DNA of 64,000 nt, taken from positions 23,423 through 87,422 of the forward strand of contig NZ_JAJEKE010000019.1 in the NCBI RefSeq assembly GCF_024363565.1, read 5' to 3'. Below are positions 8,266-15,364 of the stretch, one piece after another (positions within the stretch are counted from its first letter, which is position 1; each line of letters begins with the position of its first letter). The translations under genes were made by a program, and so were the position numbers. The notes under the pieces were generated by a model. The model searched no databases and was not told the DNA's origin. It worked only from the letters and a program-made list of their open reading frames with translations. The DNA is from Lutispora saccharofermentans. GTDB lineage: Bacteria > Bacillota > Clostridia > Lutisporales > Lutisporaceae.

Positions 8266-8673
8266 TTGAAAGGCTTGTATAGGATTCATTCAATTATTCT
8301 TTGTTTTGTTGGTGTAGGGGCACTGTTTGGCGGCATGCTGGGGATTACGGACCCTTATGGAGTTTCCTTCGGGATGTCGACTGAGCTTTTAAGGAGGGGG
8401 CCTTTTACCAGCTTTCTGATCCCGGGATTGTTTTTATTTATTGTCATCGGATTAGGGCATCTGGCTGCGTTTGTATTTGTTAAAAGAAGGATGAAACTCC
8501 ATCCCTATATCAGCGGCGCGGCAGGATGCATATTGATGGCCTGGATAATGATCCAATGCTATATGCTGCAGGCGATCAATATTCTGCATGTGATATTTTT
8601 CATGATAGGCTTGGCAGAAAGCGGGATCTCTTTGTATATGCTTGTCAAGCTCAAGCAGTTTCCTTTTTCTTAA
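8266..8673 (+). CDS. Small four-helix membrane protein, unknown
   Basis: A 135-residue protein with four predicted membrane helices separated by short loops and no recognisable enzyme motif. Translation starts at a TTG behind GTGAGGTGAGGGC. Tandem glycines in the first helix (GVGALFGGMLGITD) and a PYG loop are the only notable features. It may follow the ABC operon but has its own promoter-like sequence. I do not recognise the family. Confidence 0.7.
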   Translation: MKGLYRIHSIILCFVGVGALFGGMLGITDPYGVSFGMSTELLRRGPFTSFLIPGLFLFIVIGLGHLAAFVFVKRRMKLHPYISGAAGCILMAWIMIQCYMLQAINILHVIFFMIGLAESGISLYMLVKLKQFPFS

Positions 8674-8708
8674 AATGAGATAGGGGAAACAGATGGAAAT
8701 AGTTTAGG

Positions 8709-8737
8709 TTGACAAGAGGGGTATTAAGGCTTATATT
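8709..8737 (+). promoter_or_regulatory. Sigma-A promoter
   Basis: TTGACA (8709-8714), a 17-base spacer and TATATT (8732-8737), 57 bases before the SLH-amidohydrolase gene. Confidence 0.7.
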
Positions 8738-8793
8738 ACTAGATAAGTTTCAATATTATAAAAATTTATTTAAATACTAAGGAGGAGTGTAAG

Positions 8794-10386
8794 ATGCATT
8801 CGATGAAAAAATCAAAAACACTTATTTTTTTCCTGATCATATCTTTATTGATGACTTCCTCAATCAGCATTGTACTCGCCGAAGATGCCTCTGGAACCAA
8901 CAAGGGCATCACCAGGCTGGAATTCTTCAAGGCAGTCAATGCTTCATTTGGCTTTACTGAAGTATCGGACAAAGAGTATAAGGATTTGACTAAGGATGAT
9001 GAATCCTATGAAGAAATCAGAAAAGCCGTTGCGGCCGGATATGTCCAAGGATATACGGACGGCACCATAAGACCTGAAAAGCTTATAACAAGGCAAGAAG
9101 CTGCAAAAATAGCTGCAGTGGCTTGCGGCTTAAATAATGAGCTTTCCAATTCTGCTTCCGGCTTTGCGGATGCTGGTGAAATCGATGAATGGGCCAGGAA
9201 TTATGTAGGTATAGTGAAAGACAGATTAATAATGACAGCTTTTGAAGACGGGACATTCGGCCCCCAAAAGCATATCACCGCAGTAGAAGCTAATGAAATA
9301 ATAAAGAAAGCAAAGGAACAGATCATAAAAAGTGAGGTTGCGGTTACTAGTATAAAATCAGACTATCATATGCATATGATGAGCGGTGAGTTCTCTAAGA
9401 TTTTTAAAGTTCTAATGGGAGGAGACACTTCTAACGGCAATCTTATTGAAGAATATTCAGGTGAGAAGATTATTTCCTTGCTGGACAGCGCAAATATCGA
9501 TGCGGCTTTTGTAGTTTCAAACAGTTACATATTGGGCATGGATGGAATCGCAGGAAAAGACGAATATGACGATGTAAAAAAAGAAAATAATTATGTGGCA
9601 ATTCAGACCGCAAAATATCCGGATAGATTGATCGGATTTTTTAGCTTTAACCCATTGAGAGAGTACGCAGAAGAAGAAATGGAAAGATGCTATAATGAAT
9701 TGAAGCTGCCCGGTTTGAAATTGCATTTTACAAATTCTGATGTCGATTTAACAAATCCTGAACATTTGATGAAGATCCAAAAGCTATTTAAAAGCGCGGC
9801 AGACAAAAACATTCCTATTTTACTCCATTTTAGAAGCAGAAGCCCTGAATTCGGGAAAAGAGACGCAGAGATATTGATCGATGAGGTAATAGAAAAAATA
9901 CCGAACCTCAAGCTTCAAATAGCTCACCTCGGGGGCTGGGGCGGATTTGATGATGCAGCGGTGCAGGTATTTTCTACATTTATTGAAAAATATGAAAAGA
10001 ATCCAAGCTTGAATAAAAACAACATATACTTTGATTTTTCCGGTGTAGTGGTGACTGAAAAGGAAAGAATGGAAGGAGTGCTTGAGCCAATCACTGAAGA
10101 ACAAGCCGACAAAATAGCTGAAATGATGAGAAAATGGGGATTGAGCAATATTGTGATGGGCAGCGACTGGCCTTTTGTTGTTCCGAAAGATTATATAGAT
10201 AATGTTAAAAAACTATTACCATTGACAGAAGAAGAATTAAATACGATACTCAGCAATGACTCAGCTAAAGTTCTGTTTGAAAAGTCAATGGATAATGGTG
10301 CTATAAAGCATCCAAACCTGGAAGAACTGAATAAAAAATTTAAGGATGGAGTAGATTACAATACATCCTTTAGCATAAAATTCTAA
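8794..10386 (+). CDS. Secreted SLH-domain amidohydrolase
   Basis: A 530-residue exported protein. Residues 1-28 form a signal peptide (charged start, hydrophobic core, cleavage near VLA-ED). Residues 35-175 hold two S-layer homology repeats, recognisable by GYVQGYTDGTIRPEKLITRQ and FEDGTFGPQKHITAVEA, which anchor proteins to cell-wall polymers. From about residue 190 an Amidohydrolase_2 (PF04909) TIM barrel follows, with the metal-binding SDYHMHMMSG, QIAHLGGWGG and the late aspartate motif VMGSDWPF. A metal-dependent hydrolase or decarboxylase of this family displayed on the cell surface is unusual, since the relatives are mostly cytoplasmic. The RBS is AAGGAGGAG. Confidence 0.88.
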   Translation: MHSMKKSKTLIFFLIISLLMTSSISIVLAEDASGTNKGITRLEFFKAVNASFGFTEVSDKEYKDLTKDDESYEEIRKAVAAGYVQGYTDGTIRPEKLITRQEAAKIAAVACGLNNELSNSASGFADAGEIDEWARNYVGIVKDRLIMTAFEDGTFGPQKHITAVEANEIIKKAKEQIIKSEVAVTSIKSDYHMHMMSGEFSKIFKVLMGGDTSNGNLIEEYSGEKIISLLDSANIDAAFVVSNSYILGMDGIAGKDEYDDVKKENNYVAIQTAKYPDRLIGFFSFNPLREYAEEEMERCYNELKLPGLKLHFTNSDVDLTNPEHLMKIQKLFKSAADKNIPILLHFRSRSPEFGKRDAEILIDEVIEKIPNLKLQIAHLGGWGGFDDAAVQVFSTFIEKYEKNPSLNKNNIYFDFSGVVVTEKERMEGVLEPITEEQADKIAEMMRKWGLSNIVMGSDWPFVVPKDYIDNVKKLLPLTEEELNTILSNDSAKVLFEKSMDNGAIKHPNLEELNKKFKDGVDYNTSFSIKF

Positions 10387-10404
10387 TAAATATGATTTAG
10401 TAGG

Positions 10405-10531
10405 GGCTGTTGCATAACGGATTTAGCCTGTCATTCCGAAGGAGCAAAGCGACTGAAGAATCTTTTTATTGCAATGTCTTAAAGATTCTTCGCTGTGCTC
10501 AGAATGATAAAATTATCATTTTGCAACAGCC
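10405..10531. repeat. 127-bp palindromic MITE-like repeat
   Basis: Perfect 10-bp terminal inverted repeats (GGCTGTTGCA at 10405, TGCAACAGCC ending 10531) flank a longer imperfect palindrome. Within it TCATTCCGAAGGAGCAAAGC is mirrored by the GCTGTGCTCAGAATGA half. It has no coding capacity and lies just before the GNAT gene. The internal TCATTCTGAGCGAAGCGAAG-like core resembles a widespread bacterial palindrome type. Confidence 0.75.
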
Positions 10532-10565
10532 TTTACCAGGTTTTGGTAAAAGGGGAGCAGATCGT

Positions 10566-11462
10566 ATGAAAATAGAAGCTTTAAAAGATGAGAGGATTGG
10601 GGCATTTGTAGATTACTGTAAAAAGCATAAAATGGAGATAGATGATTCTTTTTTGTATGACGAGGATCTGAAGGACTTTAAACCCGATTATGAAAATCCT
10701 ACTTATATAGCTGTTGATGAGAAAGGCGAGATAAAAGCAGCAGCCTCCCTTATAATTGATGATTATAACAGGAGGGGCAGGAGAGCGCGCTTTAGAATAT
10801 TTCACTCGGAGGTTGACGATATCCATTGCTATAATATGCTCATGCAAGCCATATTAAAGCATGCGGAAGGATTGGATAAGGTTTTTATTTTTGTCCCTGT
10901 GGTCAACGAAAAATTAATGAGATTCATCGAAGAACTGAAGTTCCGAGTGGAGAGATATTCCTTCCTTCTTGTCAGGGAGGACCCGGAGCTGCCCGAGGTC
11001 TGCCTGCCGGAGGATTATGAGTTAAGGGCCTTTGTGCCGGGACATGATGAGGATATTTGGTGCCAGGTAAGGAACGCGGCATTTGCAAAGCTTAAAGGAA
11101 GCGAAACGCCTATAACCCCGGAGGGGGTTTCCGCTATCATCTCCGGCAGTGACTATATCGAAGGGGGTTTAATGATACTGTATCATGAGGAAAAACCTGT
11201 AGGAGTGGTCAGGTGTGCAGATGATGACTATGAAGGCTCGCCCATAATGAACATAGGTCCCGTTGCAATAATACCGGAGTATCAGGGAAAAGGCCTGGGA
11301 AGGAGCCTTCTCAGAGCTGCGCTGAGATTTGCAAAGGATAAAAGCTACGACAGGACAGTGCTCTGTGTAAATGGAGATAACGATAGGGCAAAGGCATTAT
11401 ATATACAAGAAGGCTTTAAACAGGTGGAGGCAGTGGCATGCTGGGAATATTATCTGATATAG
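10566..11462 (+). CDS. GNAT family acetyltransferase, two-domain
   Basis: A 298-residue protein with two GNAT folds. The C-terminal one (about residues 150-298) has the acetyl-CoA-binding pattern GPVAIIPEYQGKGLGRSLL and a final ALYIQEGF strand. The N-terminal domain lacks a clear Q-x-x-G-x-G loop and is probably degenerate, as in other tandem GNAT proteins such as mycothiol synthase. The start at 10566 follows AAAAGGGGAGCAG. Translation from 10410 would read through the palindromic repeat and is rejected. The acceptor substrate is unknown. Confidence 0.85.
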   Translation: MKIEALKDERIGAFVDYCKKHKMEIDDSFLYDEDLKDFKPDYENPTYIAVDEKGEIKAAASLIIDDYNRRGRRARFRIFHSEVDDIHCYNMLMQAILKHAEGLDKVFIFVPVVNEKLMRFIEELKFRVERYSFLLVREDPELPEVCLPEDYELRAFVPGHDEDIWCQVRNAAFAKLKGSETPITPEGVSAIISGSDYIEGGLMILYHEEKPVGVVRCADDDYEGSPIMNIGPVAIIPEYQGKGLGRSLLRAALRFAKDKSYDRTVLCVNGDNDRAKALYIQEGFKQVEAVACWEYYLI

Positions 11463-11467
11463 CCGTC

Positions 11468-11493
11468 ATGGGGAAGGACTTATTCTTCCCCAT
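11468..11493. terminator. Bidirectional hairpin between convergent genes
   Basis: ATGGGGAAG (11468-11476) pairs perfectly with CTTCCCCAT (11485-11493) around an 8-base loop. It overlaps the stop codon of the minus-strand gene. There is no strong T-run on either side. Confidence 0.45.
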
Positions 11494-12226
11494 ATATGCC
11501 CACAGTTTGATAAAAGGGTACAAAGCGCTCCCCATCCCACTTCAGTGAAGTCTGTACATAGCCTAGCCCATCTGCATTATACCTGCCGGCAATCCGCTGC
11601 TCCGCATATAGCTCATAAGTTCCGTCTCTCTGGAAATCTATAGGATACAGGCCTCCAAGAGGATTAACCCAGCCGCTTATAGGCTCTTTCAACATGCATT
11701 CATCATCATAGATCTCAGATAAGTATTCTTCACCCTTATAGGTGATATCCAGTATATACCTTGTGCCCGGCTCTTCAGCGATCACTTCAACCTTGTAGCC
11801 GTCCAGATAATTCACTTCATAATTATATTCTTCATCAAATGCTTCAAAATCGAATATCTTATTAGGCTGATCATCTTTGAAGGAGTAAATATAATAATAA
11901 GCATATCCGCCGCTTCCGCCGGAATCCATGCTTATAAGGATATCATCCGTTTTATCTCCTGTGAAGTCGCCTAAAAACAATGTCGGGTTATATCCTGTAT
12001 TCTGCTTTAGGCGGATTATGGTCTCTTTATTGGTCTTACCGTCAATAACTCTCAGCCTTATGTTGCTTCTTATAGGGCTTTCATCTCCATAAGGTTTGTC
12101 TCCTATGAGATACACATAATCGACAATTTTATCTCCGTTGACATCTCCCTTTTTAAAATCCAATATATAGCCGATTTTTTTGTTTGCTTTCACAGGCCTT
12201 GCGAAATACATAGGGTAATTATACAT
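11480..12226 (-). CDS. FG-GAP/VCBS-repeat-like protein
   Basis: A 248-residue protein with calcium-binding beta-propeller-type repeats: FKKGDVNGDKIVDYVYLIGD and FLGDFTGDKTDDILISMDSG show the D-x-[NT]-G-D-x-x-D loops of FG-GAP/VCBS motifs. There is no signal peptide with the start chosen here. The start at 12226 follows GGAGAGGAAGGGCAAT; the longer frame from 12292 would begin inside a dispersed repeat. Similar stand-alone proteins occur in bacilli and clostridia without a known role. It converges on the GNAT gene. Confidence 0.75.
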   Translation of the reverse strand: MYNYPMYFARPVKANKKIGYILDFKKGDVNGDKIVDYVYLIGDKPYGDESPIRSNIRLRVIDGKTNKETIIRLKQNTGYNPTLFLGDFTGDKTDDILISMDSGGSGGYAYYYIYSFKDDQPNKIFDFEAFDEEYNYEVNYLDGYKVEVIAEEPGTRYILDITYKGEEYLSEIYDDECMLKEPISGWVNPLGGLYPIDFQRDGTYELYAEQRIAGRYNADGLGYVQTSLKWDGERFVPFYQTVGIYGEE

Positions 12227-12258
12227 ATTGCCCTTCCTCTCCATAATTAACTTAATCT

Positions 12259-12392
12259 GTTGTGGTAGCTGATAACAAGTATAAAGCTTCAAGGCTAAGA
12301 CTTTGTAAGCTTGTATAGGGCTGCGTCAAAACTCGCATGCCTAACAAACTCTAAGCCTTTCCACAAAATACTCTTTTATCAGCTACCACAAC
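12259..12392 (-). repeat. Repeat element B inside a 10-bp palindrome
   Basis: The element runs from CTGATAAC at 12269 to TTTTATCAG ending 12382. Read on the minus strand it matches 14872-15021 (shared blocks GGCTTAGAGTTTGTTAG, GCGAGTTTTGACGCA and CAAGCTTACAAAGTCTTAG). Just outside it GTTGTGGTAG (12259-12268) and CTACCACAAC (12383-12392) are exact inverted repeats, so the element sits in the loop of an older palindrome. It fills most of the gap of some 358 bases between the two genes. Confidence 0.75.
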
Positions 12393-12584
12393 GAGTTAAC
12401 TTACTGTTATAATATGTATAATTCTGGTTTCTGCTTTCAATATTTTGATAAGTACAGGCGAAATTAAAAATATTTTAATAAAAAGATGAATGAGCTACAG
12501 AATTTGACAAAATATTTTGTTTGCACTTAGTATAATATGTTTGTACTTGTAATATTATGAATAACCGGGAGGCAGGGAAAGCAA

Positions 12585-14411
12585 TTGGAGAGCCTAAAAA
12601 ACGCAGGCATTAGCATTGGCGTGCCTAATATGGGTAAATATGCTAAGGCATTTGACTACATGGCGGTTTTAGCAGGGATCATGTATCTGGGACATATAAA
12701 TTTTTTGATGTTTCATGCGGTAACAGAATTATTCGGCATTGTTATTGCTTTTAATATGACTATTATATCTGTCAGCACCTATGAGGCAAATAAAAACAAC
12801 AGAATAGTATTTTTGGGCATAGCCTATGGCTTCGTTGCATGTTTTAATTTTCTACATGCTTTGGCCTTTAAGGGTATGGGTATTTTCCCCCAAGACAGCG
12901 CCAATCTTTCAACGCAGATGGGAGTCATAGCAAGATATATGGAAAGCATATCCTTGCTAATTGCTTTCAACACTGGACTAACCCGCCCTAAGTCCCCCGC
13001 TTTTATAGGCGGCAGGTGCCAAAGGGCGGCTAATCCCCTACTGAATGAAGTCTCGTTCAAATTTCCTGATATGAGACTTAATATAAAACGAATCATATCT
13101 ATATACTCCGGCATAACTGCAATCCTATTGCTTTCCGTATTTTGGTGGAATATTTTCCCCAAATGTTATTTGAAAAATTCAGGCTTAACTCCCTTTAAAA
13201 TAGTAAGCGAATGTATCATAATAATAGTTTTGCTTTCGGCTATATATTGCTTGGAAAAAAACAATCATAGCATTTCAAAGCGAATGAATATTTTTTTATT
13301 GCTGTCTCTAACTGCTGCTGTTTTTTCTGAAATATTTTTTATTTATTATATTAGGATAAATGATCCTTCGGTTTTTATTGGACATGTTTTCAAATTGATA
13401 TCTTTTTACTTTATTTACAAAGCTCTGGCGGAGTTTGGCTTAAAACAGCCCTACCTGGTACAAAGGGAGCTGAACAGGCTTTTAAATGAAAAAAACAGAA
13501 AGCTGGAAAAGGCGATAGAGCGATTGAAGGTGGAATCTAAAAAAAGAGAAGAGATCGAAGAACTGCAAAAGGAAATGGAGATCAAGCAGGCCCTGCTGGA
13601 AAAAAGCAAGGAAATGGAAGAACTGAAGAATCATTTCTTTTGTACCGTATCTCACGAATTAAAGACTCCGGTAAATGCCATATTGGGTTCTATACAATTG
13701 ATAAGCAATATGAACAAGGGAAGTTCAATATACTGGCGTTATGATCAGTCTGAAAAATATATGAAAGTCATGCAGCAAAACTGCAACAGGCTTATTAAGT
13801 TGGTGAATAACCTTGTTGATATTACGAAGATCGATTCAGGGTATTTGCAGCTGAATTTAAAAAATAGCGATATCGTTGCAATAATCGAAGATATAACATT
13901 ATCTGCAGCCAGACACGTAGAAAGCAAAGGCATCTCGCTGACCTTTGACACGGATATCGAAGAAAAAATAATCGCCTGCGACGCATACAGATTAGAGCGG
14001 GTTATGTTAAATCTGCTCTCAAATGCCATAAAATTTACGGCACCCGGAGGCAGCATCTGGGTAAATGTAAGGGATAAGGGAGAAAAAATAGAAATATCTG
14101 TGAGGGATACGGGGGTAGGAATACCTGAGAATATGCTGGAAGCGGTATTTCACAGATTCAGGCAGGTGGATTCATCCTTTACAAGAAAAAGCGAAGGAAG
14201 CGGCATAGGCTTATGCATTGTAAAGTCGATAATAGAATTGCATGGAGGAAAGATCTCTTTAAACAGTGAGGTCGGCAAGGGCAGTGAATTCATAATCGAG
14301 CTGCCGGCATATCTGGCGGAGGATGAGGGCGAATGCAAGGAAACAGCCGCAGCGAGGCAGTCAAATATGGAGAGGGTGAGCATAGAATTTTCCGACATAT
14401 ATGACATATGA
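12585..14411 (+). CDS. MASE3-type sensor histidine kinase with in-frame repeat insert
   Basis: A 608-residue membrane histidine kinase. Residues 20-285 form a MASE3-like sensor of about eight helices (GFVACFNFLHALAFKGMGIF is characteristic). A coiled coil follows (residues 290-345), then the H box FCTVSHELKTPVNAIL with His357, the N box NLLSNAIKFT, G1 VRDTGVGIP and G2 GSGIGLCIVKS. The start is a TTG behind GGGAGGCAGGG. Residues 129-158 are encoded by a copy of the dispersed repeat family (12971-13060) that keeps the frame. The related kinase at 36310 has only a few residues at this place. No response regulator is adjacent, so it is an orphan. Confidence 0.88.
   Translation: MESLKNAGISIGVPNMGKYAKAFDYMAVLAGIMYLGHINFLMFHAVTELFGIVIAFNMTIISVSTYEANKNNRIVFLGIAYGFVACFNFLHALAFKGMGIFPQDSANLSTQMGVIARYMESISLLIAFNTGLTRPKSPAFIGGRCQRAANPLLNEVSFKFPDMRLNIKRIISIYSGITAILLLSVFWWNIFPKCYLKNSGLTPFKIVSECIIIIVLLSAIYCLEKNNHSISKRMNIFLLLSLTAAVFSEIFFIYYIRINDPSVFIGHVFKLISFYFIYKALAEFGLKQPYLVQRELNRLLNEKNRKLEKAIERLKVESKKREEIEELQKEMEIKQALLEKSKEMEELKNHFFCTVSHELKTPVNAILGSIQLISNMNKGSSIYWRYDQSEKYMKVMQQNCNRLIKLVNNLVDITKIDSGYLQLNLKNSDIVAIIEDITLSAARHVESKGISLTFDTDIEEKIIACDAYRLERVMLNLLSNAIKFTAPGGSIWVNVRDKGEKIEISVRDTGVGIPENMLEAVFHRFRQVDSSFTRKSEGSGIGLCIVKSIIELHGGKISLNSEVGKGSEFIIELPAYLAEDEGECKETAAARQSNMERVSIEFSDIYDI
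12971..13060 (-). repeat. Repeat family A, copy inside kinase gene
   Basis: Read on the minus strand it begins TTGAACGAGACTTCATTCAG and ends near GGGTTAGTCCAGTG, with the TATAAAAGC hairpin tip between, like the copies at 15027 and 34941. A middle segment is missing. The length is about 90 bases (30 codons) and it contains no stop in the kinase frame, so the gene remains open. Confidence 0.75.
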
Positions 14412-14516
14412 GAGGGCTCCTTTGATGAAATTAAACTTGCATAAAATATCTGCCGATAATATTATGTAGTTAGAAATGCGGAGATTGAATCAATATCTAT
14501 CATGGGGGTGACGGAT

Positions 14517-14843
14517 TTGATATATCCTGAAAATACAATCTATATTACGGGCACGGCTAAGGTCAGCAGCAATGATCCTATTTCCGCCATGTTTGATATG
14601 TTTTTCGTAGGAATAATATTGGAGAAGGAAAGCGGAAAAATTATCGATGTCACATGCAATATGGTAAGAGATATGACTTCAGATTTTATCAAATCCATTC
14701 TTTTGGACTATAACCTGTCAGATGACATCGAGCTCATTGCCGGGGAAATAAAGGACAGATTCCAAGGAATCGCTCAAAAGGCTGTAATAGCGGCTATAAA
14801 AGATGCCAGAAATAAGTATATGATGCTATATATAACGCATTAA
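14517..14843 (+). CDS. DUF3870 domain protein
   Basis: A 108-residue protein matching DUF3870: an N-terminal NTIYITGTAKV strand, FFVGIILEKESGKIIDVTC, then a DFIKSILLDYNL helix and RFQGIAQKAVIAAIKDAR near the end. The family has no established biochemical role; its members often lie near amino-acid racemase, cyclase or transport genes, and a glutamate-cyclase-like gene follows here. The TTG at 14517 follows GGGGGTGA at good spacing; an in-frame ATG at 14502 lacks an RBS. The last codons (YITH) lie inside a dispersed repeat shared with 39850. Confidence 0.82.
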   Translation: MIYPENTIYITGTAKVSSNDPISAMFDMFFVGIILEKESGKIIDVTCNMVRDMTSDFIKSILLDYNLSDDIELIAGEIKDRFQGIAQKAVIAAIKDARNKYMMLYITH

Positions 14844-14871
14844 AAATTTTACAGCAGTAAGCTTATACTAA

Positions 14872-15021
14872 CTGATAAAAGAGTGCGTCGTGAAGGGGCT
14901 TAGAGTTTGTTAGCGAAGTATAGGACAAGTTGCGTCAACTGTTTGAGCCAAAGCGAGTTTTGACGCAACCCTATGCAAGCTTACAAAGTCTTAGCACCGG
15001 AGCTTTCGCAATCGTTATCAG
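14872..15021 (+). repeat. Repeat element B, longer copy
   Basis: Runs from CTGATAAAAGAG to CGTTATCAG. An internal perfect hairpin is formed by GTTGCGTCAA (14930-14939) and TTGACGCAAC (14960-14969). Compared with the copy at 12269-12382 it has about 35 extra bases around that hairpin. It abuts a family A copy. Confidence 0.75.
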
Positions 15022-15026
15022 TCAAT

Positions 15027-15160
15027 TTGAACGAGACTTCATTCAGAGGGGGATTCAACCCCCACTGAATGTTAGTCGAGTCCATACTGGACTTAGCCGC
15101 TCTAAGCCCCCCACCGCCTATAGAGGTGGGGGGCTTAGAGCGGGTTAGTTCAGTGATAAA
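15027..15160 (+). repeat. Repeat family A, complete simple copy
   Basis: Starts TTGAACGAGACTTCATTCAG and ends TTAGTTCAGTGATAAA. It holds two nested hairpins: ATTCAGAGGGGG with CCCCCACTGAAT, and GCTCTAAGCCCCCCACC with GGTGGGGGGCTTAGAGC around a CGCCTATAGA tip. This is the simplest full-length form and serves as reference for the other copies. Confidence 0.85.
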
Positions 15161-15200
15161 AGCTATGTAACGTATTTATTGCAACTTTTATAAAAAGCGA

Positions 15201-15229
15201 TTGAATTTGACATAAAGATCATCTATACT
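15201..15229 (+). promoter_or_regulatory. Sigma-A promoter with leader
   Basis: TTGAAT (15201-15206), a 17-base spacer and TATACT (15224-15229). Transcripts would carry a leader of about 130 bases containing the terminator hairpin at 15308 before the DUF4392 gene. Confidence 0.6.
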
Positions 15230-15307
15230 AAAAATGCAATGTGAAAAATGAATATAATGTTTTGTTTGCATGTATATGGATCATACCGGTATACAGCTGT
15301 AAATAAG

Positions 15308-15340
15308 ACCCAGATAACAATCGTTATGCTGGGTTTTTTG
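15308..15340 (+). terminator. Terminator/attenuator before DUF4392 gene
   Basis: ACCCAGATAAC (15308-15318) pairs with GTTATGCTGGGT (15323-15334, one bulge) and is followed by TTTTTTG. It lies between a good promoter and the RBS at 15350, so it may attenuate the gene instead of only ending upstream transcripts. Confidence 0.7.
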
Positions 15341-15364
15341 ATTTTTTGAAAGGGAGCGGAGAGT

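Larger units (their letters stand above)
14826..15190 (+). repeat. Repeat C split by a composite insertion
   Basis: The flanks (14826-14880 and 15161-15190) match 39850-39930 almost base for base, joined there without interruption. The 280 bases at 14881-15160 are the insertion. TGATAAAA occurs at both its ends (14873-14880 and 15153-15160), as an 8-bp target duplication would. Confidence 0.75.

Noticed and set aside
10410..10565. N-terminal extension of the GNAT frame from an upstream ATG
   Set aside because: The extension is read from the palindromic repeat and lacks an RBS; the ATG at 10566 has a good AAAAGGGGAGCAG site.
12227..12292. Longer start for the FG-GAP-like protein
   Set aside because: The extension reaches into repeat element B and carries no RBS; 12226 follows GGAGAGGAAGGG.
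12504..12536. TTGACA/TATAAT pair before the first MASE3 kinase
   Set aside because: The spacer is 21 bases, too long for a normal sigma-A promoter; the TATAAT alone may still be used.
14930..15148. 72-codon frame within the composite repeat
   Set aside because: Its product consists only of repeat translation, and similar peptides arise in other copies; no RBS.
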